Positions 41,545-51,176 of a stretch of DNA of 64,000 bases are shown one piece after another. The stretch comes from JBBROS01 sp963792675 (GTDB lineage: Bacteria; Pseudomonadota; Alphaproteobacteria; Acetobacterales; Acetobacteraceae). Each line of letters begins with the position of its first letter. The stretch's first letter is position 1. The stretch covers positions 2,232,001-2,296,000 of the forward strand of contig CAWBWT010000002.1 in assembly GCA_963792675.1 (NCBI GenBank), given 5' to 3'. The notes under the pieces are model-generated. The model saw nothing but the letters and a program-made list of their open reading frames with translations. It did not search any database and was not told the origin of the DNA. Made by a program: the position numbers and the translations under genes.

Positions 41545-43725
41545 TTACTCTGCGGCGGCGTCACGACGCTCGCGGCCGCCGCCCTCGCGGCCACCCTCGC
41601 GACCCGGCTTCGAGCCGACCTGGTCGGTGATGTCGGCGCCGCTGGCCTGATCGACCACCCGCATCGACAGCTTGACCTTACCGCGGTCGTCGAAGCCGAG
41701 GACCTTGACCTTCACCTGGTCGCCTTCCTTGACCACGTCGGTGGTCTTGGCGACCCGGGTCGGTGCGAGCTCGCTGATATGCACGAGCCCGTCCTTGGCG
41801 CCGAGGAAGTTCACGAAGGCACCGAACTCAGCGGTTTTCACGACCTTGCCGTTGTAGATCACGCCGACTTCCGGCTCGGCCACGATGCCCCGGATCATGG
41901 CGATCGCCTTCTGCGACTTGGCGTCGTCGCTCGAGCTGATCTTGATGGTGCCGTCGTCCTCGATGTCGATCTTGGCGCCGGACTGCTCGACGATGTCGCG
42001 GATCACTTTGCCGCCAGTGCCGATGACCTCGCGGATCTTCTCCTTCGGCACCGAGATGGTGGTGATCTTGGGGGCGGTCGCAGCGACGTCGCTGCGGGCG
42101 CCGGTGATCGCCTTCGCCATTTCGCCAAGGATGTGCAGCCGTCCCTCGCGCGCCTGGTCGAGCGCAATGCGCATGATGTCGGCGGTGATGGACGTGATCT
42201 TGATGTCCATCTGCAGCGAGGTGACGCCCTCCTCGGTGCCGGCCACCTTGAAATCCATGTCGCCGAGGTGGTCCTCGTCGCCGAGGATGTCGGACAGCAC
42301 GGCGAAGCCACGCTCCTCCTTGATCAAGCCCATGGCAATGCCGGCCACCGGGCGCTTCAGCGGCACGCCGGCGTCCATCAACGATAGGCTGGTGCCGCAG
42401 ACGGTCGCCATCGAGCTGGAGCCGTTGCTTTCGGTGATCTCGCTGACGACGCGGAGCGTGTACGGGAAGTTGCCCTTTTCCGGAAGTACCGGCCGCACCG
42501 CGCGGTAGGCGAGCTTGCCGTGACCGATCTCGCGACGGCCCGGTGAGCCCATCCGGCCTGCCTCACCAACGCTGTAGGGAGGGAAGTTGTAATGCAGCAT
42601 GAAGTGCTCGCGACGCTCGCCTTCGAGCGCATCGATCACCTGCTCATCCTGCCCGGTGCCGAGGGTGGCAACGCATAGCGCCTGCGTCTCGCCGCGGGTG
42701 AACAGGGCGGAACCATGGGCGCGGGGCAGGATGCCGACTTCGGCGATGATCTGCCGCACCGTGCGGGTGTCACGGCCGTCAATGCGCTTGCCGGTGTCGA
42801 GGATGGCATTGCGGACGACGTCGGCCTCGAGCTTCTTGAACAGCGGCTTGGCCTTGTCGGCATCGAGCCCTTCGGCGCTCAACGCCTCGGTGGCGGCCTT
42901 CTTGGCGGCCGACACCTTCTCCTGGCGGACCTGCTTCTGCGTTTCGGTGTAGGCCTCGGCGATGCCGGTGCGGGCCAGCGCATCGATCCGGCTGGTGAGC
43001 GTGGCCAGCTCGGGCGCCGGCTCGGCCACATCCCACGGGTCCTTGGCGGCGGCCTCGGCGAGTTCGATGATCGCCTGGATCACGGGGCGCATCGCGTCAT
43101 GGCCGAAGGTGACGGCGCCGAGCATCACGTCCTCGGACAACTCCTGCGCCTCGCTTTCAACCATCAGCACACCCTCGGTGGTGCCGGCGACGACGAGGTC
43201 GAGCTTGGTGGTGCTCATCTGCTCGGCGGTCGGGTTGAGGACGTACGCGCCCTCGTGCAAGCCGACTCGGGCGGCGGCCACCGGGCCGAAGAACGGGATG
43301 CCGGACAAAGTGAGCGCGGCGGAGCAGCCGATCATAGCCACCACGTCGGGATCGTTCTCCATGTCGTGGCTGAGCACGGTGGCGACGACCTGGACCTCGT
43401 TGCGGAAGCCATCGGGGAACAGCGGGCGGATGGGGCGGTCGATCAGCCGGCTGACGAGCACCTCCTTCTCGGAGGGGCGGCCCTCACGCTTGAAGAAACC
43501 ACCCGGGATCTTGCCGGCGGCGAAAGCCTTCTCCTGGTAGTTGACCGTCAGCGGGAAGAAATCCTGGCCGGGCTTGGTGGTGCGCACGCCGACCGCGGTG
43601 CACAGCACGATGGTGTCGCCGTAGCGCGCCAGCACGGCGCCGTCGGCCTGGCGGGCGATTTTGCCGGTTTCGAGAATGAGCGTGCGTCCGCCCCACTCGA
43701 GTTCCTTGCGGAAATAGTTGAACAT
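41545..43725 (-). CDS. pnp: Polyribonucleotide nucleotidyltransferase (PNPase)
   Basis: A 726-residue 3'-5' exoribonuclease. Two RNase PH cores are seen (LETGKIARQADGAVLARYGD and the second core from DARTVRQIIAEVGI on), with GSALFTRGETQALCVATLGT and SSMATVCGTSLSLMDAGVPL as catalytic-core signatures. KH and S1 domains follow (TISVPKEKIREVIGTGGKVI, then VGVIYNGKVVKTAEFGAFVN). It forms part of the degradosome. Downstream of rpsO with a hairpin-rich 212-base leader. Confidence 0.96.
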   Translation of the reverse strand: MFNYFRKELEWGGRTLILETGKIARQADGAVLARYGDTIVLCTAVGVRTTKPGQDFFPLTVNYQEKAFAAGKIPGGFFKREGRPSEKEVLVSRLIDRPIRPLFPDGFRNEVQVVATVLSHDMENDPDVVAMIGCSAALTLSGIPFFGPVAAARVGLHEGAYVLNPTAEQMSTTKLDLVVAGTTEGVLMVESEAQELSEDVMLGAVTFGHDAMRPVIQAIIELAEAAAKDPWDVAEPAPELATLTSRIDALARTGIAEAYTETQKQVRQEKVSAAKKAATEALSAEGLDADKAKPLFKKLEADVVRNAILDTGKRIDGRDTRTVRQIIAEVGILPRAHGSALFTRGETQALCVATLGTGQDEQVIDALEGERREHFMLHYNFPPYSVGEAGRMGSPGRREIGHGKLAYRAVRPVLPEKGNFPYTLRVVSEITESNGSSSMATVCGTSLSLMDAGVPLKRPVAGIAMGLIKEERGFAVLSDILGDEDHLGDMDFKVAGTEEGVTSLQMDIKITSITADIMRIALDQAREGRLHILGEMAKAITGARSDVAATAPKITTISVPKEKIREVIGTGGKVIRDIVEQSGAKIDIEDDGTIKISSSDDAKSQKAIAMIRGIVAEPEVGVIYNGKVVKTAEFGAFVNFLGAKDGLVHISELAPTRVAKTTDVVKEGDQVKVKVLGFDDRGKVKLSMRVVDQASGADITDQVGSKPGREGGREGGGRERRDAAAE

Positions 43726-43905
43726 AGGTGGTTCCCTTCGACGAAGGGCAGGAAGCGGGCGAGCGTGGGTTTCGCTTCACGGGTGCGGCGTCTCGGGCGA
43801 CAAGGGCGCGGCGCATTCGGGTGCAACCGCGGAACCAAGTGGCCGGAGGCGCCGTCGCAATCGCGGGGCCCACAGGCTGCCGGCAGCCCTGCCGGTGTGC
43901 GGCGC

Positions 43906-43927
43906 CCGGCGCCACCATTGGCGCCGG
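43906..43927 (-). terminator. Hairpin between rpsO and pnp
   Basis: CCGGCGCC at 43906-43913 pairs perfectly with GGCGCCGG at 43920-43927 around the loop ACCATT, directly after the rpsO stop on the minus strand. In Escherichia the same place holds a terminator and RNase III site that control rpsO and pnp. A further palindrome (GGCTGCCGGCAGCC) lies near 43876-43889. The role here is inferred from position. Confidence 0.7.
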
Positions 43928-43937
43928 ACGTTAAACG

Positions 43938-44207
43938 TTAGCGGCGCAGCCCCAGGCGCTGGATGAGCGTCTGATAGCGAGCGCTGTCCTTCCTGTTGAG
44001 GTAGTCCAACAGGCGGCGCCGACGCCCGACCAGCATCAGCAGGCCGCGGCGGCTATGGAAGTCCTTGGCATGAGTCTTGAGGTGCTCGGTCAGGTTACTG
44101 ATCCGCTCGGACAGCAATGCGACCTGAACTTCGGGGCTGCCGGTATCGGCATCCGCCAGCTTGTACTCGGAAACCAGCGTCGTGCGACGCTCCGCAGTGA
44201 TCGACAT
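43938..44207 (-). CDS. rpsO: 30S ribosomal protein S15
   Basis: An 89-residue ribosomal protein. TLVSEYKLADADTGSPEVQV, LLSERISNLTEHLKTHAKDF and HSRRGLLMLVGRRRRLLDYL are nearly identical to S15 in other bacteria. It binds 16S rRNA in the platform and often represses its own translation. GGAG lies 8 bases before the ATG. It lies between truB and pnp as in many bacteria. Confidence 0.98.
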   Translation of the reverse strand: MSITAERRTTLVSEYKLADADTGSPEVQVALLSERISNLTEHLKTHAKDFHSRRGLLMLVGRRRRLLDYLNRKDSARYQTLIQRLGLRR

Positions 44208-44227
44208 CGTGATGCTCCGGAAGGGGG

Positions 44228-45148
44228 TTAAAGCAGGCGCTCGGGACGCAGCATTCCGCCCTCAAGGCGGCACAACCCGATCACGCGGCCCCCCGCCATG
44301 GCACGAGCCAACCCGCCATCCGGGTCGGCCGCCGGTGGAATGCGGCCCATCAGGTCGACCAGGCTGATCGCCTGGCCGTGTGACAGGCCGAAGGCCTCCA
44401 ATTCAGTTAGGGCCAGCGCCGGGATGTCGGCCAGCGCGGTCGCAACCGGAAGCAGGAGGTCCGGGGGGATGGGCGGGGTATCGGGGCTGCCCACGCATTT
44501 GTCCAGTGAAATCGATTGCACTTCCGTGAACGGTCCGACGCGCAGCCGGCGCAGGGCGGCGATGTGGCCGACCGTGCCGCACGCGACCGCTAAGTCGCGC
44601 GCGAGGCTGCGCATGTAGACCCCCTTGCCGGATTGCACCTCGAACATCGCGGTGTCGGGGTCGGGACGCTCGATCAGCTCGAACCGGTCCACCCGGGCCG
44701 GCCGCGGCGGCAGGTCGGGCGCACGGCCATCGCGCGCCATGTCGTAGGCACGCTCGCCCGCGACCTTGATGGCGGAATAGGCCGGCGGCACCTGCATGAT
44801 GTCGCCGACGAAGCCGGGCAGGGCCGCGCGCAGCTGCTCGTCGCTCGGGCGCACGTCGCTCCGTGCGACGACCGCGCCGTCGGCGTCGTCGGTATCGCGG
44901 GCCTCCCCGAGCCGCAGCGTGAAGCGGTAGAGCTTGGTCCCGTCCATCACGTACGGCACGGTTTTGGTGGCATGTCCGAAGGCGATCGGCAGCACGCCGG
45001 TGGCAAGCGGGTCCAGCGTGCCGCCATGACCCGCTTTCTGCGCATCGAAGCCGCGCTTGACCTTGTTCACCACGTCGGTGCTGGTCAGGCCCGGCGGCTT
45101 GTCGATGATCAGCCAGCCGTTCAGCGGCCGGCCGCGCTTCTTGCGCAT
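44228..45148 (-). CDS. truB: tRNA pseudouridine(55) synthase
   Basis: A 306-residue enzyme that makes pseudouridine 55 in the T-loop of tRNAs. GWLIIDKPPGLTSTDVVNKV begins the domain, the catalytic Asp is in AGHGGTLDPLATGVLPIAFG, and YRFTLRLGEARDTDDADG and QVPPAYSAIKVAGERAYDMA follow. The C-terminal PUA-like part is short. It is followed by rpsO with 20 bases between them. Confidence 0.96.
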   Translation of the reverse strand: MRKKRGRPLNGWLIIDKPPGLTSTDVVNKVKRGFDAQKAGHGGTLDPLATGVLPIAFGHATKTVPYVMDGTKLYRFTLRLGEARDTDDADGAVVARSDVRPSDEQLRAALPGFVGDIMQVPPAYSAIKVAGERAYDMARDGRAPDLPPRPARVDRFELIERPDPDTAMFEVQSGKGVYMRSLARDLAVACGTVGHIAALRRLRVGPFTEVQSISLDKCVGSPDTPPIPPDLLLPVATALADIPALALTELEAFGLSHGQAISLVDLMGRIPPAADPDGGLARAMAGGRVIGLCRLEGGMLRPERLL

Positions 45149-45325
45149 GAGGGTTCAACTCGTTTTTGGGGTGGCGGGGGTGTAGGCCCAGCCCGGTGGA
45201 TCGTCCAGAGCATGCATGGTTGTGACTGCATTCGCATGCCAGGCAATGCTAACCGAACATAGAGGCGTTCTCACGTCGGGGAGCGCCGGGCGCGCAGCCG
45301 CGTCTTGTTCAGTCCGGGAGGCGGT

Positions 45326-45694
45326 ATGTCTCGTTGGCTTGCCTTGTTGATCGTGCTGTCCATCGGCGCCGCGCAAGCGGCGCCGCCCCCACCGGAAAGC
45401 CGGGACGGGCGGATCATGCGCGGCTTCGAAGACTGGATCCGCGGCCAAAACAATGCCGCCGGCCGCAATTGCTGCAACGTCAGCGACGGGCGCCCGCTCG
45501 ACTTGTCGGAGCTGCGCGTCACCGACGGCCACTATCAGGTGCTGTATGCCAAGCGGCATTGGGCTGAGGGCACCGACGAATGGATCGACGTGCCCGACGG
45601 CGCGCTGCTGAAGCAGATGTCTCCGGCCGGCTATGCGATCGCCTGGATCAACGGCGGCCGGGTCGACTGCCTGGCGCTGGCCGGGGCGGTCTAG
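45326..45694 (+). CDS. Secreted Cys-containing protein on the opposite strand of the rimP-pnp cluster
   Basis: A 122-residue protein with a signal peptide (ALLIVLSIGAAQAAPPPP). The mature part has NCCNVSDGRPLDLSELRV, YQVLYAKRHWAEGTDEWIDV and a late Cys (GGRVDCLALAG), matching a pattern of small secreted proteins with a Cys-Cys pair that I cannot name. GGGAGGCGG lies right before ATG 45326. It is the only plus-strand gene between pnp and rimP: convergent with rbfA (one base between stops) and divergent from truB. Confidence 0.8.
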   Translation: MSRWLALLIVLSIGAAQAAPPPPESRDGRIMRGFEDWIRGQNNAAGRNCCNVSDGRPLDLSELRVTDGHYQVLYAKRHWAEGTDEWIDVPDGALLKQMSPAGYAIAWINGGRVDCLALAGAV

Positions 45695-45695
45695 C

Positions 45696-46181
45696 TCAAG
45701 GGGTGTCCGGGGCCGCCGGCCCTGCCGGGTCGAAGCCAGCACCCTCGCCGTGCAGGTCACGAGCCACCTCAGGCTGCTTCAGCAGCTGGTCGATGTGGAC
45801 CGCATACTCGAGCGTCGTGTCCGGCTGGAAGCTCAGGTTCGGCGCGACGCGCAGCCGCATCTCGTGCGCCACCTGGCCACGCAGGTAGACGGCGGCCCGC
45901 TTCAGCGCCGGCAGCAGGTCTTCGACGTCGGGCCGGCCGAGGCGAGCCACGAAGGCGGTGGCGTTGCGCAGATCCGGGCTGACCCGGACCTCCGTCACCG
46001 TCACCCGCTCGTTGGCGAGGTCGGGATCGCGAAACTCGCCGCGCAGAAAGACCGCCGACAACACATGGCGGATTTCCTCTCCGACCCGCAGCTGCCGTTG
46101 GGTGGGCGCCTTGGCCGAGGCCGGCTTCGACTTCGGCCGGGGTTTCGGCTTCTGCTCCCGGGTACTCGGCGGCTTGCTCAC
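45696..46181 (-). CDS. rbfA: Ribosome-binding factor A
   Basis: A 161-residue protein. After a basic Pro/Lys tail (KPKPRPKSKPASAKAPTQRQ), the KH-fold core begins LRVGEEIRHVLSAVFLRGEF with NERVTVTEVRVSPDLRNATA and KRAAVYLRGQVAHEMRLRVA. It helps 16S rRNA 5'-end maturation and cold adaptation. The GTG at 46181 overlaps the infB stop by 4 bases. It is followed by the opposite-strand gene, not directly by truB. Confidence 0.95.
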   Translation of the reverse strand: MSKPPSTREQKPKPRPKSKPASAKAPTQRQLRVGEEIRHVLSAVFLRGEFRDPDLANERVTVTEVRVSPDLRNATAFVARLGRPDVEDLLPALKRAAVYLRGQVAHEMRLRVAPNLSFQPDTTLEYAVHIDQLLKQPEVARDLHGEGAGFDPAGPAAPDTP

Positions 46182-48820
46182 CCCGGCACCATCTCCACCT
46201 CGAAGCACTCGACCATGTCGCCTTCGCGCAGGTCGTTGTAGCCGGCGAAGCTCAGGCCGCACTCGTAGCCGCGGGCGACCTCGCGGACGTCGTCCTTGAA
46301 GCGCTTCAGCTGGCTGAGCTCGCCCGAGTGGATCACAACACCCTCCCGCAGCAGGCGCACGCCGCAGCCGCGCCGGACGAGGCCCTCGGTGATCATGCAG
46401 CCCGCGACCTTGCCGGTCTTGGTGATGTCGAACACCTTGCGGATCTCGGCGTAGCCCAGGAACTTCTCACGGGCCTTCGGCGCCACCTTGCCGCGGACCA
46501 GCTTCTCGATGTCGTCGGCGACGTCGTAGATGATCGAGTAGTAGCGGATGTCCACGCCGTCCCGCTGCGCCAATTCCCGCGCCTGCGACGTGGCGCGCAC
46601 GTTGAAGGCGACGATCACGCCCTGGCTGGCCTTGGCGAGCTGCACATCGCTTTCGGTGATCTGGCCGACCGCGGCCAGCAGCACCCGCACCCGGACCTCC
46701 TCGTGCGCGAGCTTCTGGACGGTGGCCTGGATCGCTTCCGCGCTGCCTTGCACGTCGGCCTTCACCAGGACCGCGACCTCCTTCTGCTCGCCGGCGACGA
46801 TGCGGGCCAGCATCTCGTCGAGCGTGCCGCGGGCGGCCGTGGCGACGCCGGCGGCGCGGTCGCGCAGCTTGCGCTGACGGAACTCGCTGATTTCGCGCGC
46901 CTGCTGCTCGTTCTCGACCATGACGAAGGGCTCGCCGGCCGAGGGGGCGCTGGACAGGCCGAGGATCTCGACCGGGGTCGAGGGGCCCGCCACCTTGATC
47001 TGCTTGGACTTGTCGTCGAGCATCGCCCGCACCCGGCCCCACTCGGCGCCGGCCACCACGATGTCGCCCTGATGCAGGGTGCCCTTCTGAATCAGCACGG
47101 TGGCAACCGGGCCGCGGCCGCGGTCGAGCCGGCTTTCGATCACGCTGCCTTCGGCGGCGCGGTCGGGGTTGGCGCGCAGGTCGAGGATCTCGGCCTGCAG
47201 CATGATCGCCTCCTCGAGCGCGTCGAGCCCGGTGCGCTTGGTCGCCGAGACCTCCACGTCCTGGGTGTCGCCCCCGAGCTCTTCGACCACGATCTCGTGG
47301 CTCAGCAGCTCCTGGCGCACCCGGTTCGGGTTGGCGTCCGGACGGTCCATCTTGTTGATGGCCACGATGATCGGCGCGTCGGCCGCCTTGGCGTGGCGGA
47401 TCGCCTCGATCGTTTGCGGCATCACGCCATCGTCGGCGGCCACCACCAGCACGACGATGTCGGTCACCGACGCGCCGCGGCTGCGCATTGCGGTGAACGC
47501 CTCATGGCCCGGCGTGTCGATGAAGGTGATCTTGTTGCCGGCCTTCGTTTGCACCGTGTAGGCGCCGATGTGCTGGGTGATCCCGCCGGCCTCGCCGGCC
47601 GCGACGTCGGTGCTGCGTAGCGCGTCTAGCAGGCTCGTCTTGCCGTGGTCCACGTGGCCCATGATGGTCACCACCGGGGCACGCGGCAGCAGCTCGGTGT
47701 CGACGTCGGCTTCGCCGTCGATGCCCAGCTCCACGTCGTCCTCGGCGACCCGGCGCACTCGGTGGCCGAACTCCTGCACAACGATCTCGGCCGTGTCGGC
47801 GTCGATCGACTGCACCGGGGTCGCCATGACGCCCATGCGCATCAACGCCTTGATCACGTCCGGCATGCGGGCGGCCATGCGGTTGGCGAGGTCCTGCACC
47901 GTGATGGTCTCGGGCAGCACGACGTCGCGCACCACCTTCACCTGGTCGCTGCGCAGCGCTTCCAGTTCGGCCTGGCGCCGCTCACGCTCGCGCTGGCGGC
48001 GCACCGAGGCGAGGCTGCGGCTCTTATCGTCATCGCCTTCGATGGCGGCGAGCACGTCGATACGGCCGGCGCGACGGCCGTCACCGGCCTTCTTGACCAC
48101 GGCAGGGCCGGGCTTGCGGCCGGGCACGACGATGCCGGGGCGGCGACGCGGCGCATCCTCCTCCTCGCCGGGGCGGGCCGGCTTGAGGCTGAGCGTGCCG
48201 GGAGGGGCGGCAGGGCGCGCGGGATCGCCGGGCCTGGCCGGGGCAGGGGCCGCGGCTCTGGCGACCGGCTGCGCGCCAGCCGGCGTGCCCGCCGGCTGGG
48301 CCGGCTGCGCTGCCTGGGCGGCTTCGGCAGCGCGCTGCGCAGCGTCCTGAGCGGCGCGCTCGGCCTGCTCCTGGGCGGCGCGGCGCGCTTCTTCCTCGGC
48401 AGCCTTGCGGGCTTCCTCCTCGCGGCGCCGGGCTTCCTCGGCCGCCGACAGGATCGAGATCTTTTCCTGCTCGCGTCGCTCCGCTTCGCGGCGGGCCGCA
48501 TCCTTCTGCTGCTCGACCAGCACGCGCTGACGGACGGCAATCTCGGCTGCCGTCAGTCCGCGCGCGGGTGCGGCGGGGCGGGGCGCCGGTGCGGGCCGGC
48601 CCGGCTGCGGCGCCGGAGTCACGGTGACCGGAGCGGTGGGCGCGGGCGGGGCGACCGGGCTGCGCTTCTTGCGCACCTCGACCTGCACCACCTTCGAGCG
48701 GCCATGGCTGAAGCTTTGCCGCACCGAACCGGCATCCACGGTCCGGCCTACCTCGGCGCGTCCAGCCGGACGCAACGACAACCGACCCTTCGCCGCTTCC
48801 TGATCTTTACTATCGCTCAT
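46178..48820 (-). CDS. infB: Translation initiation factor IF-2
   Basis: An 880-residue GTPase that brings initiator tRNA to the ribosome. The N-terminal third is an Ala/Pro/Glu/Arg-rich region with a coiled-coil (AARREAERREQEKISILSAA and so on). The G domain starts near residue 388 with IMGHVDHGKTSLLDALRSTD, IDTPGHEAFTAMRSRGASVT and IVAINKMDRPDANPNRVRQE. Domains C1 and C2 follow to MIEC-type ends (GDMVECFEVEMVPG). ATG 48820 is taken; ATG 48841 upstream is an alternative. Confidence 0.96.
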   Translation of the reverse strand: MSDSKDQEAAKGRLSLRPAGRAEVGRTVDAGSVRQSFSHGRSKVVQVEVRKKRSPVAPPAPTAPVTVTPAPQPGRPAPAPRPAAPARGLTAAEIAVRQRVLVEQQKDAARREAERREQEKISILSAAEEARRREEEARKAAEEEARRAAQEQAERAAQDAAQRAAEAAQAAQPAQPAGTPAGAQPVARAAAPAPARPGDPARPAAPPGTLSLKPARPGEEEDAPRRRPGIVVPGRKPGPAVVKKAGDGRRAGRIDVLAAIEGDDDKSRSLASVRRQRERERRQAELEALRSDQVKVVRDVVLPETITVQDLANRMAARMPDVIKALMRMGVMATPVQSIDADTAEIVVQEFGHRVRRVAEDDVELGIDGEADVDTELLPRAPVVTIMGHVDHGKTSLLDALRSTDVAAGEAGGITQHIGAYTVQTKAGNKITFIDTPGHEAFTAMRSRGASVTDIVVLVVAADDGVMPQTIEAIRHAKAADAPIIVAINKMDRPDANPNRVRQELLSHEIVVEELGGDTQDVEVSATKRTGLDALEEAIMLQAEILDLRANPDRAAEGSVIESRLDRGRGPVATVLIQKGTLHQGDIVVAGAEWGRVRAMLDDKSKQIKVAGPSTPVEILGLSSAPSAGEPFVMVENEQQAREISEFRQRKLRDRAAGVATAARGTLDEMLARIVAGEQKEVAVLVKADVQGSAEAIQATVQKLAHEEVRVRVLLAAVGQITESDVQLAKASQGVIVAFNVRATSQARELAQRDGVDIRYYSIIYDVADDIEKLVRGKVAPKAREKFLGYAEIRKVFDITKTGKVAGCMITEGLVRRGCGVRLLREGVVIHSGELSQLKRFKDDVREVARGYECGLSFAGYNDLREGDMVECFEVEMVPG

Positions 48821-48904
48821 CGACCCGCCTGTTTCATCCATCAAGCTGCCCCGTATCACCGGGCAGCGTTCTTCTGTTCCGAGCCGCACGGCATCGCCGC
48901 CGGC

Positions 48905-49611
48905 CTAATCCTGTCCTGCCACCGGCAGGCCGGCGACCCCGGCGAGCCGCTGCGCCTCGATCGCCAGCGACTCAGCCAGCCGACCCGGTGCTATCACGAC
49001 GTGAACGACCTGATCCCGTCCGAAAATCGCCCCTAACGCCGCCGATGGCAACGGAGATGCGACCGGTATGTCCCTCGCGCCACTCACGAACCGGGCACGC
49101 TCGTCCACGCTCCCGTCCGACGCCTGAATCACCAAAGCCGCGCGTCCGGCTTGCAGCCGCTCGCGCGCCTTCTGAAAACCGCAGACCGCCTGTCCGGCAC
49201 GTCGGGTCAGACCAAGCAGTTCGGTCACTCGGCGCGTCAGCCCGATCTCCACGCGGTCAGCCAGATCGGCCGGCACCGATACCGACCCCTTGGCGGCCCT
49301 GGCGAATGCGCCGCGGGTACGAGCGGTTTCTAGCACATCCCGCCGCGCGCTCAACCAGATTCCCCGCCCGGGCAGCCTTGCAAGCAGGTCTGGCACGATC
49401 ACCCGGTCGGGCCCGACAACGAAGCGCAGCATCCGCGCCCGGTCACCGTGTTGCCGGGTCACGGCGCAGCGCCGCTGCGGGCCCTGCTCGGGCTCGTCGT
49501 CGTCGGCCAACGCCGCAGCCGGGTCGGGTTCAACCGGCCGGCCGCCGGCCGTGGCCGGCGAGAGGCCGCCGGCCGTGATCAGGCCGGGGTTGTTGATCGC
49601 AGGTGGCTCAT
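48905..49611 (-). CDS. YlxR/L7Ae-like RNA-binding protein
   Basis: A protein of about 200-235 residues with a YlxR (DUF448) domain, QRRCAVTRQHGDRARMLRFV and LARLPGRGIWLSARRDVLET, and an L7Ae/L30e-like second part (LLGLTRRAGQAVCGFQKARE, ALVIQASDGSVDERARFVSG). It lies between nusA and infB, as in most bacteria. The start is doubtful: ATG 49611 overlaps the nusA stop (ATGA) but runs into a stop after ten codons, suggesting a small indel; the in-frame alternative is TTG at 49510. Confidence 0.82.
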
Positions 49612-51164
49612 GGTGACGGGGTGTGGTCGTGATCCGCCTCCATTGCCATTGCCGGCGCCGCCTGCTCCTCGTCGAACCAGTGCGCCCGCGCGGCCATGAT
49701 GACCTGGTTGGCGGTGTCCTCGTCCATGCCGTCCGTGCCAACGATCTCGGTCAACTCGTCCGATGCGAGGTCGGCGAGGTCGTCCAGCGTCTTCACCCCC
49801 TTCTCGCCAAGCGCCACCAGCATCGCCGGCGTCAGCACCTCGATGGAGGCGACCTCGTCGGACACGCCCAACGCAACCCGCTTCTCGGTCAGCTCGGTGT
49901 CGCGGCGGTCGAGGAAGGCCTGGGCGCGGCGGATCAACTCGTCGGCCACGCTCTCGTCGAACCCTTCGATCTCGGCCAACTCCTCGGGTGGCACGTAGGC
50001 CAGTTCCTCGACGCTCGTGAACCCTTCGGTCACCAGCAAGCCCGCGATCACATCGTCCACGTCCAGCGCCTCGACATACAGGCCAGTGCGGCGGCGGAAT
50101 TCCTCCTGGCGGCGCTCGCTTTCCTCCGCTTCCGTCAGGATGTCGATGTCCCAGCGGGTGAGCTGGCTGGCCAACCGTACGTTCTGGCCGCGGCGGCCGA
50201 TCGCAAGGCTCAACTGCTCGTCGGGCACCACCACCTCGACCCGGCCGGCCTCCTCGTCCATCACCACCTTCGTCACCTCGGCCGGCGCCAGCGCGTTCAC
50301 CACGAAGGTCGCGTGCTGCGAGGACCAGGGGATGATGTCGATCTTCTCGCCCTGCAGCTCCTGCACCACGGCCTGGACGCGGCTGCCGCGCATGCCGACG
50401 CAGGCGCCGACCGGGTCGATCGACTGGTCGCGGCTGATGACCGCCATCTTGGCGCGGCTGCCGGGATCACGCGCCACCGCCTTGATCTCGATGATGCCGT
50501 CGTAGATCTCCGGCACTTCCTGCGCGAACAGCTTGGCGAGGAACGCCGGATGCGTGCGGGACAGGAAGATTTGGGGCCCGCGCAGCTCCTCGCGCACGTC
50601 GTAGATATAGGCGCGCACCCGGTCGCCGTTGCGGAAGCTTTCGCGCGGGATCAGCTCGTCGCGGCGCAGCAGCGCCTCGGCGCGGCCGAGCTCCACCATC
50701 AGGTTGCCGTACTCGGTGCGCTTGACGACGCCGTTGATGATCTCGCCGACGCGGTCCTTGAACTCGTCATACTGCTTCTTGCGCTCGTATTCGCGCACCC
50801 GCTGCACGATGACCTGCTTGGCGGTCTGGGCGGCGATGCGGCCGAAATCGATCGGCGGCAGCGGGTCGACCAGATGGCCGCCGATCTCGATGTCGGGCTG
50901 GAACTTGCGGGCGATATGAACCGGGATCTGCGTCTCGTCGTTCTCGACCGTTTCCACCGCCTCGGTCCAGCGGGTCAGCCGGACGTCGCCGGTCTTGCGG
51001 TCGATGGTGGCGCGGATGTCCTTCTCATGGCCGTACTTGGCCTTGCCGGCCTTCTGGATCGCCTGCTCCATGGCTTCCAGCACTTCCTCGCGCTCGATCG
51101 ACTTCTCCCGCGCGACGGCGTCGGCCACCAGCAGCAGTTCGGGGCGGGAAACGGAGGTGTCCAT
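49608..51164 (-). CDS. nusA: Transcription termination/antitermination factor NusA
   Basis: A 518-residue RNA polymerase-binding protein. The N-terminal domain, EEVLEAMEQAIQKAGKAKYG, is followed by S1 (GEIINGVVKRTEYGNLMVEL), KH1 and KH2 (PVGACVGMRGSRVQAVVQEL and LSLAIGRRGQNVRLASQLTR). The acidic C-terminal AR repeats follow: YVPPEELAEIEGFDESVADE and LASDELTEIVGTDGMDEDTA. It regulates pausing and termination. It is preceded by rimP with 12 bases between. Confidence 0.97.
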   Translation of the reverse strand: MDTSVSRPELLLVADAVAREKSIEREEVLEAMEQAIQKAGKAKYGHEKDIRATIDRKTGDVRLTRWTEAVETVENDETQIPVHIARKFQPDIEIGGHLVDPLPPIDFGRIAAQTAKQVIVQRVREYERKKQYDEFKDRVGEIINGVVKRTEYGNLMVELGRAEALLRRDELIPRESFRNGDRVRAYIYDVREELRGPQIFLSRTHPAFLAKLFAQEVPEIYDGIIEIKAVARDPGSRAKMAVISRDQSIDPVGACVGMRGSRVQAVVQELQGEKIDIIPWSSQHATFVVNALAPAEVTKVVMDEEAGRVEVVVPDEQLSLAIGRRGQNVRLASQLTRWDIDILTEAEESERRQEEFRRRTGLYVEALDVDDVIAGLLVTEGFTSVEELAYVPPEELAEIEGFDESVADELIRRAQAFLDRRDTELTEKRVALGVSDEVASIEVLTPAMLVALGEKGVKTLDDLADLASDELTEIVGTDGMDEDTANQVIMAARAHWFDEEQAAPAMAMEADHDHTPSP

Positions 51165-51176
51165 TGGAGGCGCTCC

